Notes under the pieces: generated by a model
Seen by the model: only the letters and a program-made list of their open reading frames with translations
The model's database searches: none
What the model was told of the DNA's origin: nothing
In this document: positions 39,310 to 49,784 of the stretch, one piece after another
Layout of the letters: the number at the start of each line of letters is the position of its first letter
Numbering within the stretch: the stretch's first letter is position 1
Made by a program: the position numbers and the translations under genes
Assembly (NCBI RefSeq): GCF_013409255.1
Contig: NZ_JACCAS010000001.1
Span: forward strand, 558,001 to 622,000
Length of the DNA: 64,000 nucleotides
Direction of reading: 5' to 3'
Source of the DNA: Paraburkholderia bryophila
GTDB lineage: Bacteria > Pseudomonadota > Gammaproteobacteria > Burkholderiales > Burkholderiaceae

Positions 39310-41000
39310 TCCTTCCACGCCCAACGTTGAGTCAAACTTGCATTACATGGTTTCAATGAGGTCAAGTCGTTGCCGTCGAGGCATTGCCCGGCGTTTGCAG
39401 CGCTGACATAGCGGCCGTACTGATCGTAAATAAACGACTGCGCGTTACTTTTAAGGTCGCAAGCTTCAATGATCACCTTACCCTGCGAACCATTCGCGAG
39501 GCAGGAATTATTCTGGTCACCCAGTTGAATGTTGACGGGGCGCCCCCCGGTGAAGACCGGATGATTCCAGTCTACGTCGAAATGTACGACTTCCGACACT
39601 CTCCTGTATTTCTGCCATTGCTCCTGAGCCTGATACGACTTGTGAGAGCCGACTACGTAAAAATGCTGATAAATTGCATCATAGATCGCCCATATATTGA
39701 CCGACGAGTCTATGTAAAATCTCGTGACGCCTTTCGCGGCAGGCGCGGCCCTGTAGATGACGTCGAAATTAGGCGTAATCCCCCTATAACTAAGCGCACT
39801 AATTTTTTTAGAGTCGATAGGATACAGGGTGTCCCAGACCGGACTGGTCGCGACGTTAAGAAGCGATTCAGCCGTGGGATATTGTTGCCGCTCCCATATA
39901 AATGAAACCCTGCTTGAATCGGACGACGACCTCAAAATGCGATAGTCCTCTGTTTTATAACGTAAAGTTAGCTCCTGCCGGTAAGAAAACTGAGGTTCGA
40001 GTTTTATCTTCGGAGCACTTCTGTTAGATTCATCCTTTCCGCCAACACCAATTTGAAAGCCGGAAACTTCGGTATGTTCGTAGTTTGCATTGAAATTCGA
40101 GGCCGGAAATGTTTTGAGAATTGATGCGGATTGTTGACCATTTCCAGAGACGTCAACTGCGTTGATCGTGAACCTATAATCTTTTGCAATCGCATCTGTT
40201 GAGTGACTGTTAGTCCATCCATCCACAACGGTACGGCCCGTGTGAGCTTCCCTCCAGCTCAGATTTCTATCATTCAGTTGAATCCCCGCCCCGCCAGACT
40301 CCTCGTCGAGCGAGATTCTGACCAGTTTGGCATCCGGCGTTGCCGATCCTCCCAGGCCAAACGCCAGCGAGCGCATCAAATTGACGCGGTAAACCAGCGA
40401 GATGTTGCCGTTATTGCAAAATGTACGACTGCCTCTTTCCCAGAACTGCGAGTTCGGAAAGGTACATTCCCAGTCACGAATCGGGCGATTGACATCAACG
40501 TAAAATGCCACATGAGGCAGCGTCGCTTGATCCTCGGACGTTGGGTTCCGTCCATACGCAGATGAGCCTGTCGGTTTGCCTGCGCGATTCACCGCGACCT
40601 TGAGCGCGGCATCATCAAGACTCCGCAGTGGAGTGAAAATCAGATTATTTTTATGCCGCCCAACGAACAGCCAATCTGCCTCAAAACTAACCCCCAGATT
40701 ATCCTGAATGGCCTGTTTTATATTTTTCTTTTGGGATTCGCTCAGACCGCCCAGATCAACAAAATACCGTCGCCCTTCGTCCAGAACCATTTTCCTGATG
40801 CTCGACAGCTTCCCGAAGTCATCTGCATTTGATCCGCCGATATAGCTTATGCCGCTCAATTTCTTCGAGTCGAATTGGTCAAACACCGCTGCGACTGGTG
40901 AGCGGTTGATATCCATGCCATTTGCACCGGTCATGGGAATGATCAGTCCGCTTAACAACAACGGAACCGCGAATAGATGGGTCGTCCTTATTGCTTTCAT
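39162..41000 (-). CDS. Leukocidin-type pore-forming toxin with ricin-like lectin domain
   Basis: A 612-residue exported protein. The signal peptide is about residues 1-28, with a pro-region to about 150. A beta-barrel cytolysin domain of the aerolysin-unlike leukocidin/hemolysin family spans about 160-480 (HVAFYVDVNRPIRDWECTFP, QELTLRYKTEDYRILRS). A C-terminal ricin B/beta-trefoil follows (NNSCLANGSQGKVIIEACD, YVSAANAGQCLDGNDLTSLKPC, QRWAWK). The layout matches Vibrio cholerae cytolysin without its final beta-prism. AGGAGG lies before the ATG. The gene is clearly richer in A+T than its surroundings, pointing to horizontal gain. Confidence 0.82.
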   Translation of the reverse strand: MKAIRTTHLFAVPLLLSGLIIPMTGANGMDINRSPVAAVFDQFDSKKLSGISYIGGSNADDFGKLSSIRKMVLDEGRRYFVDLGGLSESQKKNIKQAIQDNLGVSFEADWLFVGRHKNNLIFTPLRSLDDAALKVAVNRAGKPTGSSAYGRNPTSEDQATLPHVAFYVDVNRPIRDWECTFPNSQFWERGSRTFCNNGNISLVYRVNLMRSLAFGLGGSATPDAKLVRISLDEESGGAGIQLNDRNLSWREAHTGRTVVDGWTNSHSTDAIAKDYRFTINAVDVSGNGQQSASILKTFPASNFNANYEHTEVSGFQIGVGGKDESNRSAPKIKLEPQFSYRQELTLRYKTEDYRILRSSSDSSRVSFIWERQQYPTAESLLNVATSPVWDTLYPIDSKKISALSYRGITPNFDVIYRAAPAAKGVTRFYIDSSVNIWAIYDAIYQHFYVVGSHKSYQAQEQWQKYRRVSEVVHFDVDWNHPVFTGGRPVNIQLGDQNNSCLANGSQGKVIIEACDLKSNAQSFIYDQYGRYVSAANAGQCLDGNDLTSLKPCNASLTQRWAWKDQSETLENEYVAGSFLAHDMRSNQMTLASPGASNVSTRMLTKFTDIFSQ

Positions 41001-41176
41001 CTCGCCTCCTGGCGCGCAAAATTTCTGCTACGGCCAGAAGGAATGAGATGTCTCCCGATTAATCCCCTGACCCGCTATGTGAGGAAGCATAGTTAGCCAA
41101 AGTAGCGTTTCTGAAAAGCGCCAAACTGCCGCGGCGCGGGATTACCCCTTGCGCGGCCAACGAAGGGGTGCACGAC

Positions 41177-42637
41177 CTACCTTGCGAACTCATCCTTAAG
41201 CGCCGCATAAATCCTGCGATACCGCCCTAGCCGATCCTCGGCCAAAGTCCGCCCGTCCGCGTCCGGCTCACAAACCTCAAGCGTCGCCGGCGCCGTGCAA
41301 ACCAACCCCACACTCTCCTTCGTCACCGCCAACCGCGCCAACCTCGCAGCCCCCAGAGCGGCGCCGACATCCCCACCCTGATGCCGCCGCATCGCCACCC
41401 CCGTAGCGGTCGCACACAGCGTCGCCCAAAACCGGCTACGCGAGCCACCGCCAATAAACGACGCGGTCTCCAACGAAGTCCCCGCGCCCTGCAAGGCCGC
41501 ATACCCATCGGCCATCGCGAACGCCACGCCTTCCATCACGCTATACGCGAGGTCGGCGTCACCATGCGCGCCCGTCAAACCCCAGAACACGCCCTTCGCA
41601 TTTGCATCGTTGTGCGGCGTCCGCTCACCGCTCAGATACGGCAAAAACAACGGCGCCCTCTGCGCATCCGCCCTCTCCGCGCAACTGACCAACTCGACAA
41701 CATCCTTCCCAAGCAAGTCGGACAACCACGCCAGACTCGACGCCGCCGACAGAATCACACTCATCTGATGCCACCTCTCCGGCAAGCAATGACAGAACGC
41801 ATGCACCGCCTGCGCGGGATTCGGCGCGAACCGGTCGGTCCCGGCGAACAACACGCCCGACGTTCCCAACGACAGAAACGCACTGCCCGCATCGGCGACG
41901 CCCATGCCGATCGCACTCGCCGCGTTATCGCCCGCGCCACCGCACAGCGTCACGGGGCCCGCAATGCCCCATTCGCGCCGCAATCCGTCGTGCAACTGCG
42001 CCGCCGCGTCGCTGCCTTCCACCAGCCTCGGCATATGCTCGCGCGACAAACCGGTCGCCGCGAGCATCCTGTCCGACCAGTCGCGTTTCGCGACATCGAG
42101 CCACAGCGTGCCCGACGCATCGGACATGTCGGACACGAATTCGCCGCTTAACCGCCACGCCACGTAGTCTTTCGGCAGCAACACCTTGTGTGCGGCGCGG
42201 AACACGGCCGGTTCGTACTTCGACAGCCACAACAGTTTCGGCGCGGTGAAGCCCGGCATCGCCAGATTGCCGGTGATCGAACGCGACTCGGGCACCAGCG
42301 CTTCGAGTTCCACACATTCGGCAAACGCGCGGGTGTCGTTCCACAGAATCGCCGGACGCAACACCTGGCCCGCGCGATCGAGCAAAGTCGCGCCATGCAT
42401 CTGCCCGGACAAACCGATCCCACGCAGCGCGGCAAAAGCGCCAGGATCGGCGGCCCGCACCTGCGCGATCGCATCGAGTGTTGCATGCCACCACGCCTGC
42501 GGGCTCTGCTCGGACCAATGCGGATGAATATGCTCGACGTCGAGTCGCGCGCTACCGGTGGCGATCGTCGTCGACGCGTCGTCGGTGAGGAGTGTTTTTA
42601 CCTCGGAGGTGCCGAGGTCGATGCCAAGGAAGGTCAA
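41177..42637 (-). CDS. xylB: Xylulokinase
   Basis: A 486-residue FGGY-family sugar kinase: GIDLGTSEVKTLLTD at the N-terminus for ATP, LSGQMHGATLLD and ILWNDTRA in the sugar pocket, CGGAGDNAASAIGMG and FIGGGSRSRFWA in the second domain. It phosphorylates D-xylulose, the product of the xylitol-type dehydrogenase in this operon. The start is TTG at 42637, since no ATG stands before the first strand. It is last in the polyol cluster, 56 bases after the AraC gene. Confidence 0.92.
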   Translation of the reverse strand: MTFLGIDLGTSEVKTLLTDDASTTIATGSARLDVEHIHPHWSEQSPQAWWHATLDAIAQVRAADPGAFAALRGIGLSGQMHGATLLDRAGQVLRPAILWNDTRAFAECVELEALVPESRSITGNLAMPGFTAPKLLWLSKYEPAVFRAAHKVLLPKDYVAWRLSGEFVSDMSDASGTLWLDVAKRDWSDRMLAATGLSREHMPRLVEGSDAAAQLHDGLRREWGIAGPVTLCGGAGDNAASAIGMGVADAGSAFLSLGTSGVLFAGTDRFAPNPAQAVHAFCHCLPERWHQMSVILSAASSLAWLSDLLGKDVVELVSCAERADAQRAPLFLPYLSGERTPHNDANAKGVFWGLTGAHGDADLAYSVMEGVAFAMADGYAALQGAGTSLETASFIGGGSRSRFWATLCATATGVAMRRHQGGDVGAALGAARLARLAVTKESVGLVCTAPATLEVCEPDADGRTLAEDRLGRYRRIYAALKDEFAR

Positions 42638-42693
42638 GAGTGTCGTCCTCGTGTTGGCAGCCTAACCGTCATGTCATGCAGACAGGTGCAAGG

Positions 42694-43572
42694 TCAAGCC
42701 GCGATCATGTGTTCGTTGAGCTGATGCAGCGCGCGAAATTTCGACGGCGGCATCGCCTTCGTTGCCAGGAATTGACGATTGAAGTTCGACAGATTATTGA
42801 AGCCGACGCGATAACAGATCTCCGTCACGCTAAGCGTGGAGCACATCAGCAATTCACACGCCTCGTTGATACGCAACCGGTTCTGGTACTGCACGAAGGT
42901 GCAGCCGGTGTGCCGTCGAAAAAAGCGCGTGAACGTGCTGACGCTCATCCCGGCCAGCTCGGCGACATCCGCTTCGCGCAACGTGCCGGGCAGGTTCTGC
43001 TGAATGTAGGAAAGCACCTGATTGATCGTGGACTGCATGTAGCGATGCGCGTTGACATCGTACGAAGGCCCCGCGAGCAACCTGCGCTCGCTGCACGACG
43101 ACAGGCGGTCGAAGATCGACATCAACAGTTCGACGCGGCGACAACCGTGCGAAACGGCCAGTTCCAGCATCTTCGGCGCAATCGCCAGACCCACCGCATC
43201 CGGAAACTGAATGCCGCGCGCGGCGTCGTCGATCAGGCCGACGATCGCATGCAGTTCGGTGAACGCGGCCGCCATCCGCTCGACCGCGTCGCGCGAAAAC
43301 TGCAGCACCACGTCGCGCGACGGCACCGTGTCGCCCTCGCCCACTTCGCTGATCCAGTTATGCGGTAGATTCGGTCCGGTGATCACCAGGTTGCCCGGCG
43401 TGAAATCGCCGATGAAATCGCCGACAAAAAACTTGCCGGTCGACGCCCGGATCACATGAATCTCATACTCCGGATGAAAGTGCCATTTGGCCACCGTATG
43501 CGGGTAATCGTGCGCCCACGCGCGAAACGACTCATCGCGCCGCGTGTGCACCAACTCCAGGTCTGGATTCAT
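42694..43572 (-). CDS. AraC-family regulator of polyol operon
   Basis: A 292-residue activator. The N-terminal cupin-like sensing domain (WHFHPEYEIHVI, residues 30-41) is followed by two helix-turn-helix units at about 190-285 (READVAELAGMSVSTFTRFF; VTEICYRVGFNNLSNFNRQF). GAGGAG precedes the ATG. It lies inside the transporter/dehydrogenase/kinase cluster on the same strand, so it probably activates that operon in response to the polyol. Confidence 0.9.
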   Translation of the reverse strand: MNPDLELVHTRRDESFRAWAHDYPHTVAKWHFHPEYEIHVIRASTGKFFVGDFIGDFTPGNLVITGPNLPHNWISEVGEGDTVPSRDVVLQFSRDAVERMAAAFTELHAIVGLIDDAARGIQFPDAVGLAIAPKMLELAVSHGCRRVELLMSIFDRLSSCSERRLLAGPSYDVNAHRYMQSTINQVLSYIQQNLPGTLREADVAELAGMSVSTFTRFFRRHTGCTFVQYQNRLRINEACELLMCSTLSVTEICYRVGFNNLSNFNRQFLATKAMPPSKFRALHQLNEHMIAA

Positions 43573-43614
43573 ACCGTCTCTCCTCCTCGGCCGTCTCGAC
43601 GCCGCGCTTATCGG

Positions 43615-44790
43615 TCAGTGCAAAGCCGCGCCCTGCACGTTCGCGTCCTGATGCGGCGCACTGCCGAACTTTTGCACGGTGCGCTGCGCAACGGGCAAGG
43701 AGACGTTCTGCTCCGTGCTCGCATCGAAAACGTGCAGGTCGGCGACTTTGAACTCGAACGTTACCACGCTATCGCGTTGCGGCAAGTCGCTCGCCGGGAT
43801 CAGCGCGGCCATCCGCTCGCCGGCAAAATTGAACGTGACGAGTGCTTCCGCGCCCAGCAGTTCGATCAATTCGACGTTGCCGCTAAGCCCGAGCATGCCG
43901 GGTTCTTGTTCGGCGGATGCCAGCTTCAGATAGTTCGGCCGGATCCCCAGCTTCACCGCCTGGCCGCGCTGCAATCCGGCAAAACGCGCACCGGCGAGCG
44001 GCCAACGCTCGCCCTGCACATCGACGAAACAGGTGTCGCCGATTCGTTCGACCACACCGGCGACGAGATTCATCGCCGGTGTGCCGATGAAGCCTGCGGC
44101 AAACAGCGTCTGCGGGAAATGGTAAAGATCGGACGGCGTACCGGCCTGCTCGATCCGTCCGCCCCGCATCAGGATCACACGATCGGCGAGCGTCATGGCC
44201 TCGAGTTGATCGTGCGTCACGTACACCGTGGTGGTTTTCAGGCGCTGATGCAAACGCTTGATGTCGCCGCGTAGTTGCGCTCGCAACTTTGCGTCGAGAT
44301 TGGACAGCGGCTCGTCGAACAGAAACACCTCGGGCGTTTTGATCATCGCGCGAGCAATCGCGGCGCGCTGCTGCTGCCCGCCCGACATGGCGCGCGGTTT
44401 GCGATCGAGCAACGCGTCGAGGTTCAGCATCGCGGCCACTTCACGCACGCGACGATCGATCTCCGCCGCCGGCACCTTGAGGCGGCGCAGACCGAACGCG
44501 ACGTTGTCGTACACCGTCATGTGCGGATAGAGCGCGTAGTTCTGAAACACCATCGCGACGTTGCGCTCGCGCGCCGGCAGGTCGTTCACCACCGTCTCGC
44601 CGATCGCCAGATCGCCGCCGCTGATTCCTTCGAGACCCGCGATCATGCGCAACATCGTGGACTTGCCGCAACCGGACGGCCCGAGCAAGACGACGAACTC
44701 GCCGTCGTCGATTTCCATATCGAGCGGATGCAGCACCGGCGGGCCGCCGTCGTAGTGTTTCGTCAGACCTTTGCAAACGATTTTGGCCAT
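43615..44790 (-). CDS. Polyol/sugar ABC transporter ATPase (MalK/UgpC type)
   Basis: A 391-residue ATPase. Walker A GPSGCGKST is near residues 37-45, the Q-loop at VFQNYALYPHMTV, the signature MSGGQQQR, Walker B VFLFDEPLSNLD, and the switch His in YVTHDQLEAMTLAD. A C-terminal OB-type regulatory domain follows (about 240-370). It serves the two permeases at 45839-47517. The ATG at 44790 nearly abuts the dehydrogenase stop. Confidence 0.94.
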   Translation of the reverse strand: MAKIVCKGLTKHYDGGPPVLHPLDMEIDDGEFVVLLGPSGCGKSTMLRMIAGLEGISGGDLAIGETVVNDLPARERNVAMVFQNYALYPHMTVYDNVAFGLRRLKVPAAEIDRRVREVAAMLNLDALLDRKPRAMSGGQQQRAAIARAMIKTPEVFLFDEPLSNLDAKLRAQLRGDIKRLHQRLKTTTVYVTHDQLEAMTLADRVILMRGGRIEQAGTPSDLYHFPQTLFAAGFIGTPAMNLVAGVVERIGDTCFVDVQGERWPLAGARFAGLQRGQAVKLGIRPNYLKLASAEQEPGMLGLSGNVELIELLGAEALVTFNFAGERMAALIPASDLPQRDSVVTFEFKVADLHVFDASTEQNVSLPVAQRTVQKFGSAPHQDANVQGAALH

Positions 44791-44793
44791 GGC

Positions 44794-45828
44794 TCAATCC
44801 ATTTCGATCTGAATCTTGACGTCGTTCGGGTGCCCCGCCGCCGCCTCTTCGAACGCCTTGAGGCCGTCGGCGAACGCGAACTTGCGCGAGATGAACGGCT
44901 TCACGTCGATCATGCCTGAGCTGATCAGCGCCAGAGCACGCGGGAATACATTCGCGTAACGGAACACCGATTCGAGGCGCGCCTCTTTCGCCTGCATCGC
45001 GACGACGTCGAGCAGCACACGGTCGACCGGCATGCCGACCAGCACCGCGCAGCCGCCGGGGCAAAGTAGATCGAACAGATCGTCGTAGACCTTCGCGTTG
45101 CCGCTCGCTTCGAACACGACGTCGGCGCCCCAGCCTGTGGTGACGTCCTGAACGACGTCGGTCAGCTTCTGCTCGCGTACGTTCACTGTTGTCACGGCCG
45201 GATTGCCGGCGAACAGCGCCAGTTTTTCCTTGATCACGTCAGCGAGAATCACGCGCGATGCGCCGCCCGCCAACGCGGCCAGTGCGGTCATCGCACCGAT
45301 CGTGCCGGCGCCGATCACGACAGCGACGTCGCCGGGTTTCATGGCTGCCTTCTTTGCGGCCTGCAAGCCGATCGACAACGGCTCGACAATCGCGCCCTCC
45401 GCGAACGACACGTTATCCGGCAGCCGGAACGTGAAGGCCGCCGGATGCACCACATACGGCGTCAAACAGCCGTGAATCGGCGGTGTCGCCCAGAAACGCA
45501 CGGCGGGGTCCAGGTTGTAGAGACCGCGCATCGTCGCGGGCGAATCGAATTGCGGCACGCCCGGCTCCATGCAGACGCGGTCGCCCACCCGCAGATGCGT
45601 GACCTCGCTGCCGGTTTCAACCACCGTTCCGGACGCTTCATGACCGAGCACCATCGGCGCTTCGACCTTGAATGGACCGATGCGCCCATGCGTGTAGTAA
45701 TGCACGTCGCTACCGCACACGCCGACCGTATGAATCTTGATCCTGACGTCGCGCGGGCCGACGTCGAGCGGCAGATCGATATCGCGCAGCGCGAGCTGGC
45801 GCGCTTCTTCGAGTACGAGGGCTTTCAA
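44794..45828 (-). CDS. Polyol dehydrogenase (xylitol/sorbitol type)
   Basis: A 344-residue medium-chain dehydrogenase. The catalytic zinc ligands lie in [13 protein letters not shown] and GHEASG, with EPLSIGLQA as in sorbitol dehydrogenase and a Rossmann motif [13 protein letters not shown] at about 166-178. The four-cysteine structural zinc lobe is absent. It should oxidise xylitol or a related polyol to the ketose with NAD+. The start is TTG at 45828, with AAGGAG six bases upstream. Exact substrate not provable by reading. Confidence 0.88.
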   Translation of the reverse strand: MKALVLEEARQLALRDIDLPLDVGPRDVRIKIHTVGVCGSDVHYYTHGRIGPFKVEAPMVLGHEASGTVVETGSEVTHLRVGDRVCMEPGVPQFDSPATMRGLYNLDPAVRFWATPPIHGCLTPYVVHPAAFTFRLPDNVSFAEGAIVEPLSIGLQAAKKAAMKPGDVAVVIGAGTIGAMTALAALAGGASRVILADVIKEKLALFAGNPAVTTVNVREQKLTDVVQDVTTGWGADVVFEASGNAKVYDDLFDLLCPGGCAVLVGMPVDRVLLDVVAMQAKEARLESVFRYANVFPRALALISSGMIDVKPFISRKFAFADGLKAFEEAAAGHPNDVKIQIEMD

Positions 45829-45838
45829 AACATTCTCC

Positions 45839-46651
45839 TTACTTGCCTTTGAGCATTGAGTTCAACAGCCGGCTCAGCACGCCGACGAAAATGATCGGAG
45901 GTAACGCGAGCAGCACCGTGGACGCGTTGATCACGCCCCACGGCACTTCCTGCCCGAGCGACGTGAACGCGGACGCGACCACCGGCAGCGTCGCGCTTCT
46001 CGACGAAGTCAGCGCCAGCGCGATCATCAGTTCGTTCCAGACCAGCACGAAGCTGAACACGATGCCGCCCATCAGCGTGGTGGCGCTGATCGGCAACGCG
46101 ATCCGCCAGAACACGCCGTACGGGCCGTAGCCATCCAGCGTGGCCGCCTCTTCGACTTCGCGCGGCAGACGCTGAAACACCGGGATCGACAGCCAGGTGA
46201 TGGTGGACAGCGTGACCAGCAGATACGTCACCACCATGGAAAGTTTGGTGTCGTACAAGCCCAGATCGACCCAGATCGCAATCAACGGAATCGCGACCGC
46301 CACCGGCGGCAAGAACCGCAGCGACAGCAGAAAGAACTGAATGTCGCGCTTGCCCGGCACGTGATACCGCGCAATCACATAGGCAGCAGGCACGCCGAGC
46401 AACGCACCAAGCAGCACCGCGAAACCCACGATCGACAAACTATTGCCCAGTCCGATCAGCACCTCGGGGCTCGACACGACCTGGCGGTAGTTGTCGAGCG
46501 TCGGCGTAAAGATGAAACGCGGCGTCGGCGTGACGATGTCGAGCAGGTTCTTCAGCGAATTGAGGAACGCCCAGAAGATCGGAAACACGGCCACCAGCGC
46601 AAGCGCCAGGCCGAACGACCACGCAGCGCCGCGAGAAATCAGTCTTCCCAT
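45839..46651 (-). CDS. Polyol ABC transporter permease 2 (MalG type)
   Basis: A 270-residue inner-membrane permease with six helices and the EAA loop [21 protein letters not shown] (about 180-200) that docks on the ATPase. The ATG at 46651 overlaps the permease 1 gene by 13 bases. Its partner is the MalF-type permease just upstream. Confidence 0.92.
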   Translation of the reverse strand: MGRLISRGAAWSFGLALALVAVFPIFWAFLNSLKNLLDIVTPTPRFIFTPTLDNYRQVVSSPEVLIGLGNSLSIVGFAVLLGALLGVPAAYVIARYHVPGKRDIQFFLLSLRFLPPVAVAIPLIAIWVDLGLYDTKLSMVVTYLLVTLSTITWLSIPVFQRLPREVEEAATLDGYGPYGVFWRIALPISATTLMGGIVFSFVLVWNELMIALALTSSRSATLPVVASAFTSLGQEVPWGVINASTVLLALPPIIFVGVLSRLLNSMLKGK

Positions 46652-47517
46652 TTGTTCACCCGCTTCCAGATGAAAGTGAAAATCAGCGTGGTCGCCACCA
46701 TCATCAGCACGGCCATACTCGACGCATAGGACACTTTCCCGGACAAGCCGATTCCTTGCGAATACGCGTACATGTCGAGCGTTTCCGTGGTGATGCCCGG
46801 TCCGCCCTTGGTCATCACATAGACCAGATCGAACGAGCGCAGCGATTCGACCATCTTGATGAAGACCAGACTCATGATCGGCACCTTCAGCATCGGCAAC
46901 GCGATGTACGCGTAGACCTGCCACGTACGCGCGTAATCGAGCCGCGCGGCTTCGAGCGGTTCGGGCGGCAGCGTCTCCAGCAGCTTCAGCACGACGACCG
47001 CGAAGAACAATCCCCACTGCCAGATGTCGACGAGCGCCACGGCATACAACGCGAGGTGCGGGTCGGACAGAAAGGCCGTGTTGTCGACGCCGAGCAGCCC
47101 GAGCAACCAGCTCAGAATGCCGGTGAGCGGCGAATACATGAACTTCCAGATAAAGGCCGCCGACACGCGCGGCAGCAGCACCGGCACAATCAGCAGCAGT
47201 GAAATGACACCGCGCATCCGGCCATGAATCTGTTCGAACAGGTAGATGGCGATCAGCACACCGACCGCGACGGCGCCTACCACGGTGACGATTTCCCAGA
47301 GCGCCGAGACCTCGATCGAATTGAGGAAGCGCCGGTCCGAAAACAGTCGCGCGAAGTTGCGGAACCACACGTACTCGCTGTCCGGATAACGCAGCACGCG
47401 GTTCCTCAGCGCGAGATTGATGGCCGCGATAGTGGGCACGAGACCCAGGACCGCCATCACGGCAAGCGGCGGCCCAAGAAATACGAACGGCAGGCTGGTT
47501 TTGCCCCGATTGAACAT
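46639..47517 (-). CDS. Polyol ABC transporter permease 1 (MalF type)
   Basis: A 292-residue permease with six helices and an EAA-type loop (EPLEAARLDYARTWQVYAYIALP, about 185-207). GGAG precedes the ATG at 47517; longer starts upstream have no membrane pattern. It follows the binding-protein gene by about 115 bases. Confidence 0.92.
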   Translation of the reverse strand: MFNRGKTSLPFVFLGPPLAVMAVLGLVPTIAAINLALRNRVLRYPDSEYVWFRNFARLFSDRRFLNSIEVSALWEIVTVVGAVAVGVLIAIYLFEQIHGRMRGVISLLLIVPVLLPRVSAAFIWKFMYSPLTGILSWLLGLLGVDNTAFLSDPHLALYAVALVDIWQWGLFFAVVVLKLLETLPPEPLEAARLDYARTWQVYAYIALPMLKVPIMSLVFIKMVESLRSFDLVYVMTKGGPGITTETLDMYAYSQGIGLSGKVSYASSMAVLMMVATTLIFTFIWKRVNKWED

Positions 47518-47632
47518 TGACGTCTCCGACAGCGAGGTCACGCACGAACCCAGCGTTCGCGCGTGGCCACGATCCGATCTGCTGTGCCCCGTGCCGCGCC
47601 CGGCATGCAACCACGGTCATGGGGCGGCCACG

Positions 47633-48907
47633 TTACTTCTTCGCGCCGTGCTCCATCGCGTCCTGCGCGTACTGCACGGCGTCGTTCAGGGTGGCCTGAA
47701 CATCGGGTTGCGTGCCGGTGAAGATCTCCTCCAGCGCAATGCCGAGGTTGTCGCCGATATCGGGCCACTGCGGGCTCGACCAGATCGTGACCTTGGTCAC
47801 CGGATTGGTGTCGTTCAGGCCGGCGAGAATCTGCGGCTTGACGTGTTTCTGGAAGTAATCGCTTTTGATCGTACTGGTGCGGTTGTAGTCGCTAAAGACG
47901 TTGTCGCGCAGGCGGGCCTGCTCCTGGTCCTTGCCGGTCGCCCAGGCAATGAACTTGCCCGCGGCCTGGCGCGTGCATTCGTCCTTGGCGCCCACCGATG
48001 AAATCGCCAGACCGTGCCCATACGCAGCGGACGGCAAAGGCGCAGGCGGCCTGACGTAGCCCACCTTGTCCGCCACGCTCGACTTGGTCGGGTCTTCCAT
48101 CCAGTCGGCAAACGGCGTCGATTCGATCATGAACGCGACCTTGCCGGAGCGGAATGCTTCGAGCGCGTTGCTCCAGTCGTAAGTGGCCGCGCCAGGAGGC
48201 GCGTATTTGAAGAGGTCGCGATACAACAGCGTGGCCTTTACCGCGCCCGGCGAATTGAAAGCCGCCGCCTGGTTCCTGTCGGTCCACGTGCCGCCTTCGG
48301 CGAGCATGAACGGCGCCCAGCGCCATACGTTCATACCCGAGCCGCGTTGCCCGCGCGCCACCCAGCCGTACATGTTCGGCGGCGCATTGAGCTTCTTGAT
48401 GTCGGCGACGAGTTCGTCGAGCGTCTTCGGCACCGGCAGATGCGCTTTCTCCAGCAGGTCGCGACGATAGAACAGGAAGTCGCCGCCGCCGATCAGCGGC
48501 GCAAAATACGCGACGCCCTTATAGCTCGCCACCGCGCGCCGGCCGGGCAGGAAGTCGTCGTAGTCGGCGTCTTTCGGGTAGTACTTCAGGAGCGGGACGA
48601 CCCAGCCGGCCGAGGCAAACTCGGCGACGTTCGCTTCGTCGACGTAGTAGATCTGATAGGAACCCGCGCCCGTGGACGCATCCAGCCGCGATTTGGAGCG
48701 CCGGTCGTTTTCGCCGAAGTAGTTGATTTCAACCTTGGTGCCGCTGCGCTTTTCATAATCCGGCAGCGACTTCTCCATGACCGTCAGGCCGAGGCTCTTT
48801 TGCGCCAGCACCTTGAGCACGGGAACGTTGCAGGTCTGCGCCGTCGCCAGCACGGGAAGGCTCGCGCCCACCACCGCGCACGCTGTCAACCATTGAATGG
48901 ATTTCAC
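47633..48907 (-). CDS. Polyol ABC transporter binding protein
   Basis: A 424-residue periplasmic solute-binding protein of the family 1 type. The signal peptide (MKSIQWLTACAVVGASLPVL, cleavage after ATA near residue 23) is followed by the family's first motif YEKRSGTKVEINYFG. The start is GTG at 48907, with GGAG eight bases before it. First gene of the xylitol-type operon; the substrate is inferred from the dehydrogenase and xylulokinase downstream. Confidence 0.92.
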   Translation of the reverse strand: MKSIQWLTACAVVGASLPVLATAQTCNVPVLKVLAQKSLGLTVMEKSLPDYEKRSGTKVEINYFGENDRRSKSRLDASTGAGSYQIYYVDEANVAEFASAGWVVPLLKYYPKDADYDDFLPGRRAVASYKGVAYFAPLIGGGDFLFYRRDLLEKAHLPVPKTLDELVADIKKLNAPPNMYGWVARGQRGSGMNVWRWAPFMLAEGGTWTDRNQAAAFNSPGAVKATLLYRDLFKYAPPGAATYDWSNALEAFRSGKVAFMIESTPFADWMEDPTKSSVADKVGYVRPPAPLPSAAYGHGLAISSVGAKDECTRQAAGKFIAWATGKDQEQARLRDNVFSDYNRTSTIKSDYFQKHVKPQILAGLNDTNPVTKVTIWSSPQWPDIGDNLGIALEEIFTGTQPDVQATLNDAVQYAQDAMEHGAKK

Positions 48908-49175
48908 GCTTGTCTCCGCTTTTGGAATGTTCTTTGGTATCGCCATACGGGCGCTGCATTGGGCAGCAGAGCATGCGTACGGTGATGAGAACTGTAGTGG
49001 CCGGGGCCCGCGGCCAGCCACTGCAAAAGGCGGAAAGTGCTGATACTTTTTGCGCGCTCATTGGGTGCGCTGCACAAATTGTGTCAGTGAGGGAAACGGC
49101 GTCGGTGAGTGAGCGACGCGCGGGTTTTCGAACTGCAACGAAACCAGGAGAACTGCCAGAGACCTACAAGGAAAG

Positions 49176-49784
49176 CTACAGCAGACCCGCGTAATGCACT
49201 GCCACGAATAACGCGGCGCCGCCCGCGATCAACACGATCGCGTTGATGCGCGTCTTCATCACGAGCACGGTGGCGCCCGCGGCGGTGAGCCAGGCGATCC
49301 AGCCGCCGTCGAGTTCCTTCATCAGCACGTAGACCGCCGCGAGTATCAGACCCGCCGCGACCGGCCGCAAACCGGCCTGCAATGCGTTCAGCCAGCGCGC
49401 GCCTTCGTGCCGGTTCCACACATGCACGACGCCGTACATCAGGAACGCCGTCGGCCCGAACAGGGCCAGCGTCGCAACGAGTGCGCCGCCCGGACCGCCG
49501 ACCTGCCAGCCGATCAAGGTTGCCAGCAACGACGCCGGCCCCGGCGCGAGCCGTGCGATCGCGAAGTCGCTAAGGAACTGCGCATGCGTCATCCAGTGAT
49601 GCACGTCGACCACTTGCCGCTGAACCTCGGCGATGATGCCCTGCCCGCCGCCGACCGTGACGATCGAAAGCGGAGCGAAGACGGCGAACAGTGCGACTAG
49701 ATTTCTGGACACGGGATAGCGCTGGATGAAAGTGGGCGGACGCTCGTTACTGCTGTTGCTGTGGTGGCGAACGGAGATATTCAT
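49176..49784 (-). CDS. Short-chain chromate transporter, second half
   Basis: A 202-residue single CHR domain with about five helices (FAVFAPLSIVTVGGGQGIIAEVQRQVV and IARLAPGPASLLATLIGWQVGG). It pairs with the short CHR protein encoded just upstream; short ChrA proteins act as heterodimers with opposite membrane orientation. The start lies 38 bases inside the partner gene, so translation is coupled. Confidence 0.85.
   Translation of the reverse strand: MNISVRHHSNSSNERPPTFIQRYPVSRNLVALFAVFAPLSIVTVGGGQGIIAEVQRQVVDVHHWMTHAQFLSDFAIARLAPGPASLLATLIGWQVGGPGGALVATLALFGPTAFLMYGVVHVWNRHEGARWLNALQAGLRPVAAGLILAAVYVLMKELDGGWIAWLTAAGATVLVMKTRINAIVLIAGGAALFVAVHYAGLL

Noticed and set aside
41145..41170. ACCCCTT...AAGGGGT hairpin after xylB
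   Set aside because: Could be a terminator, but no T run follows on the minus strand and the stem is only seven bases.
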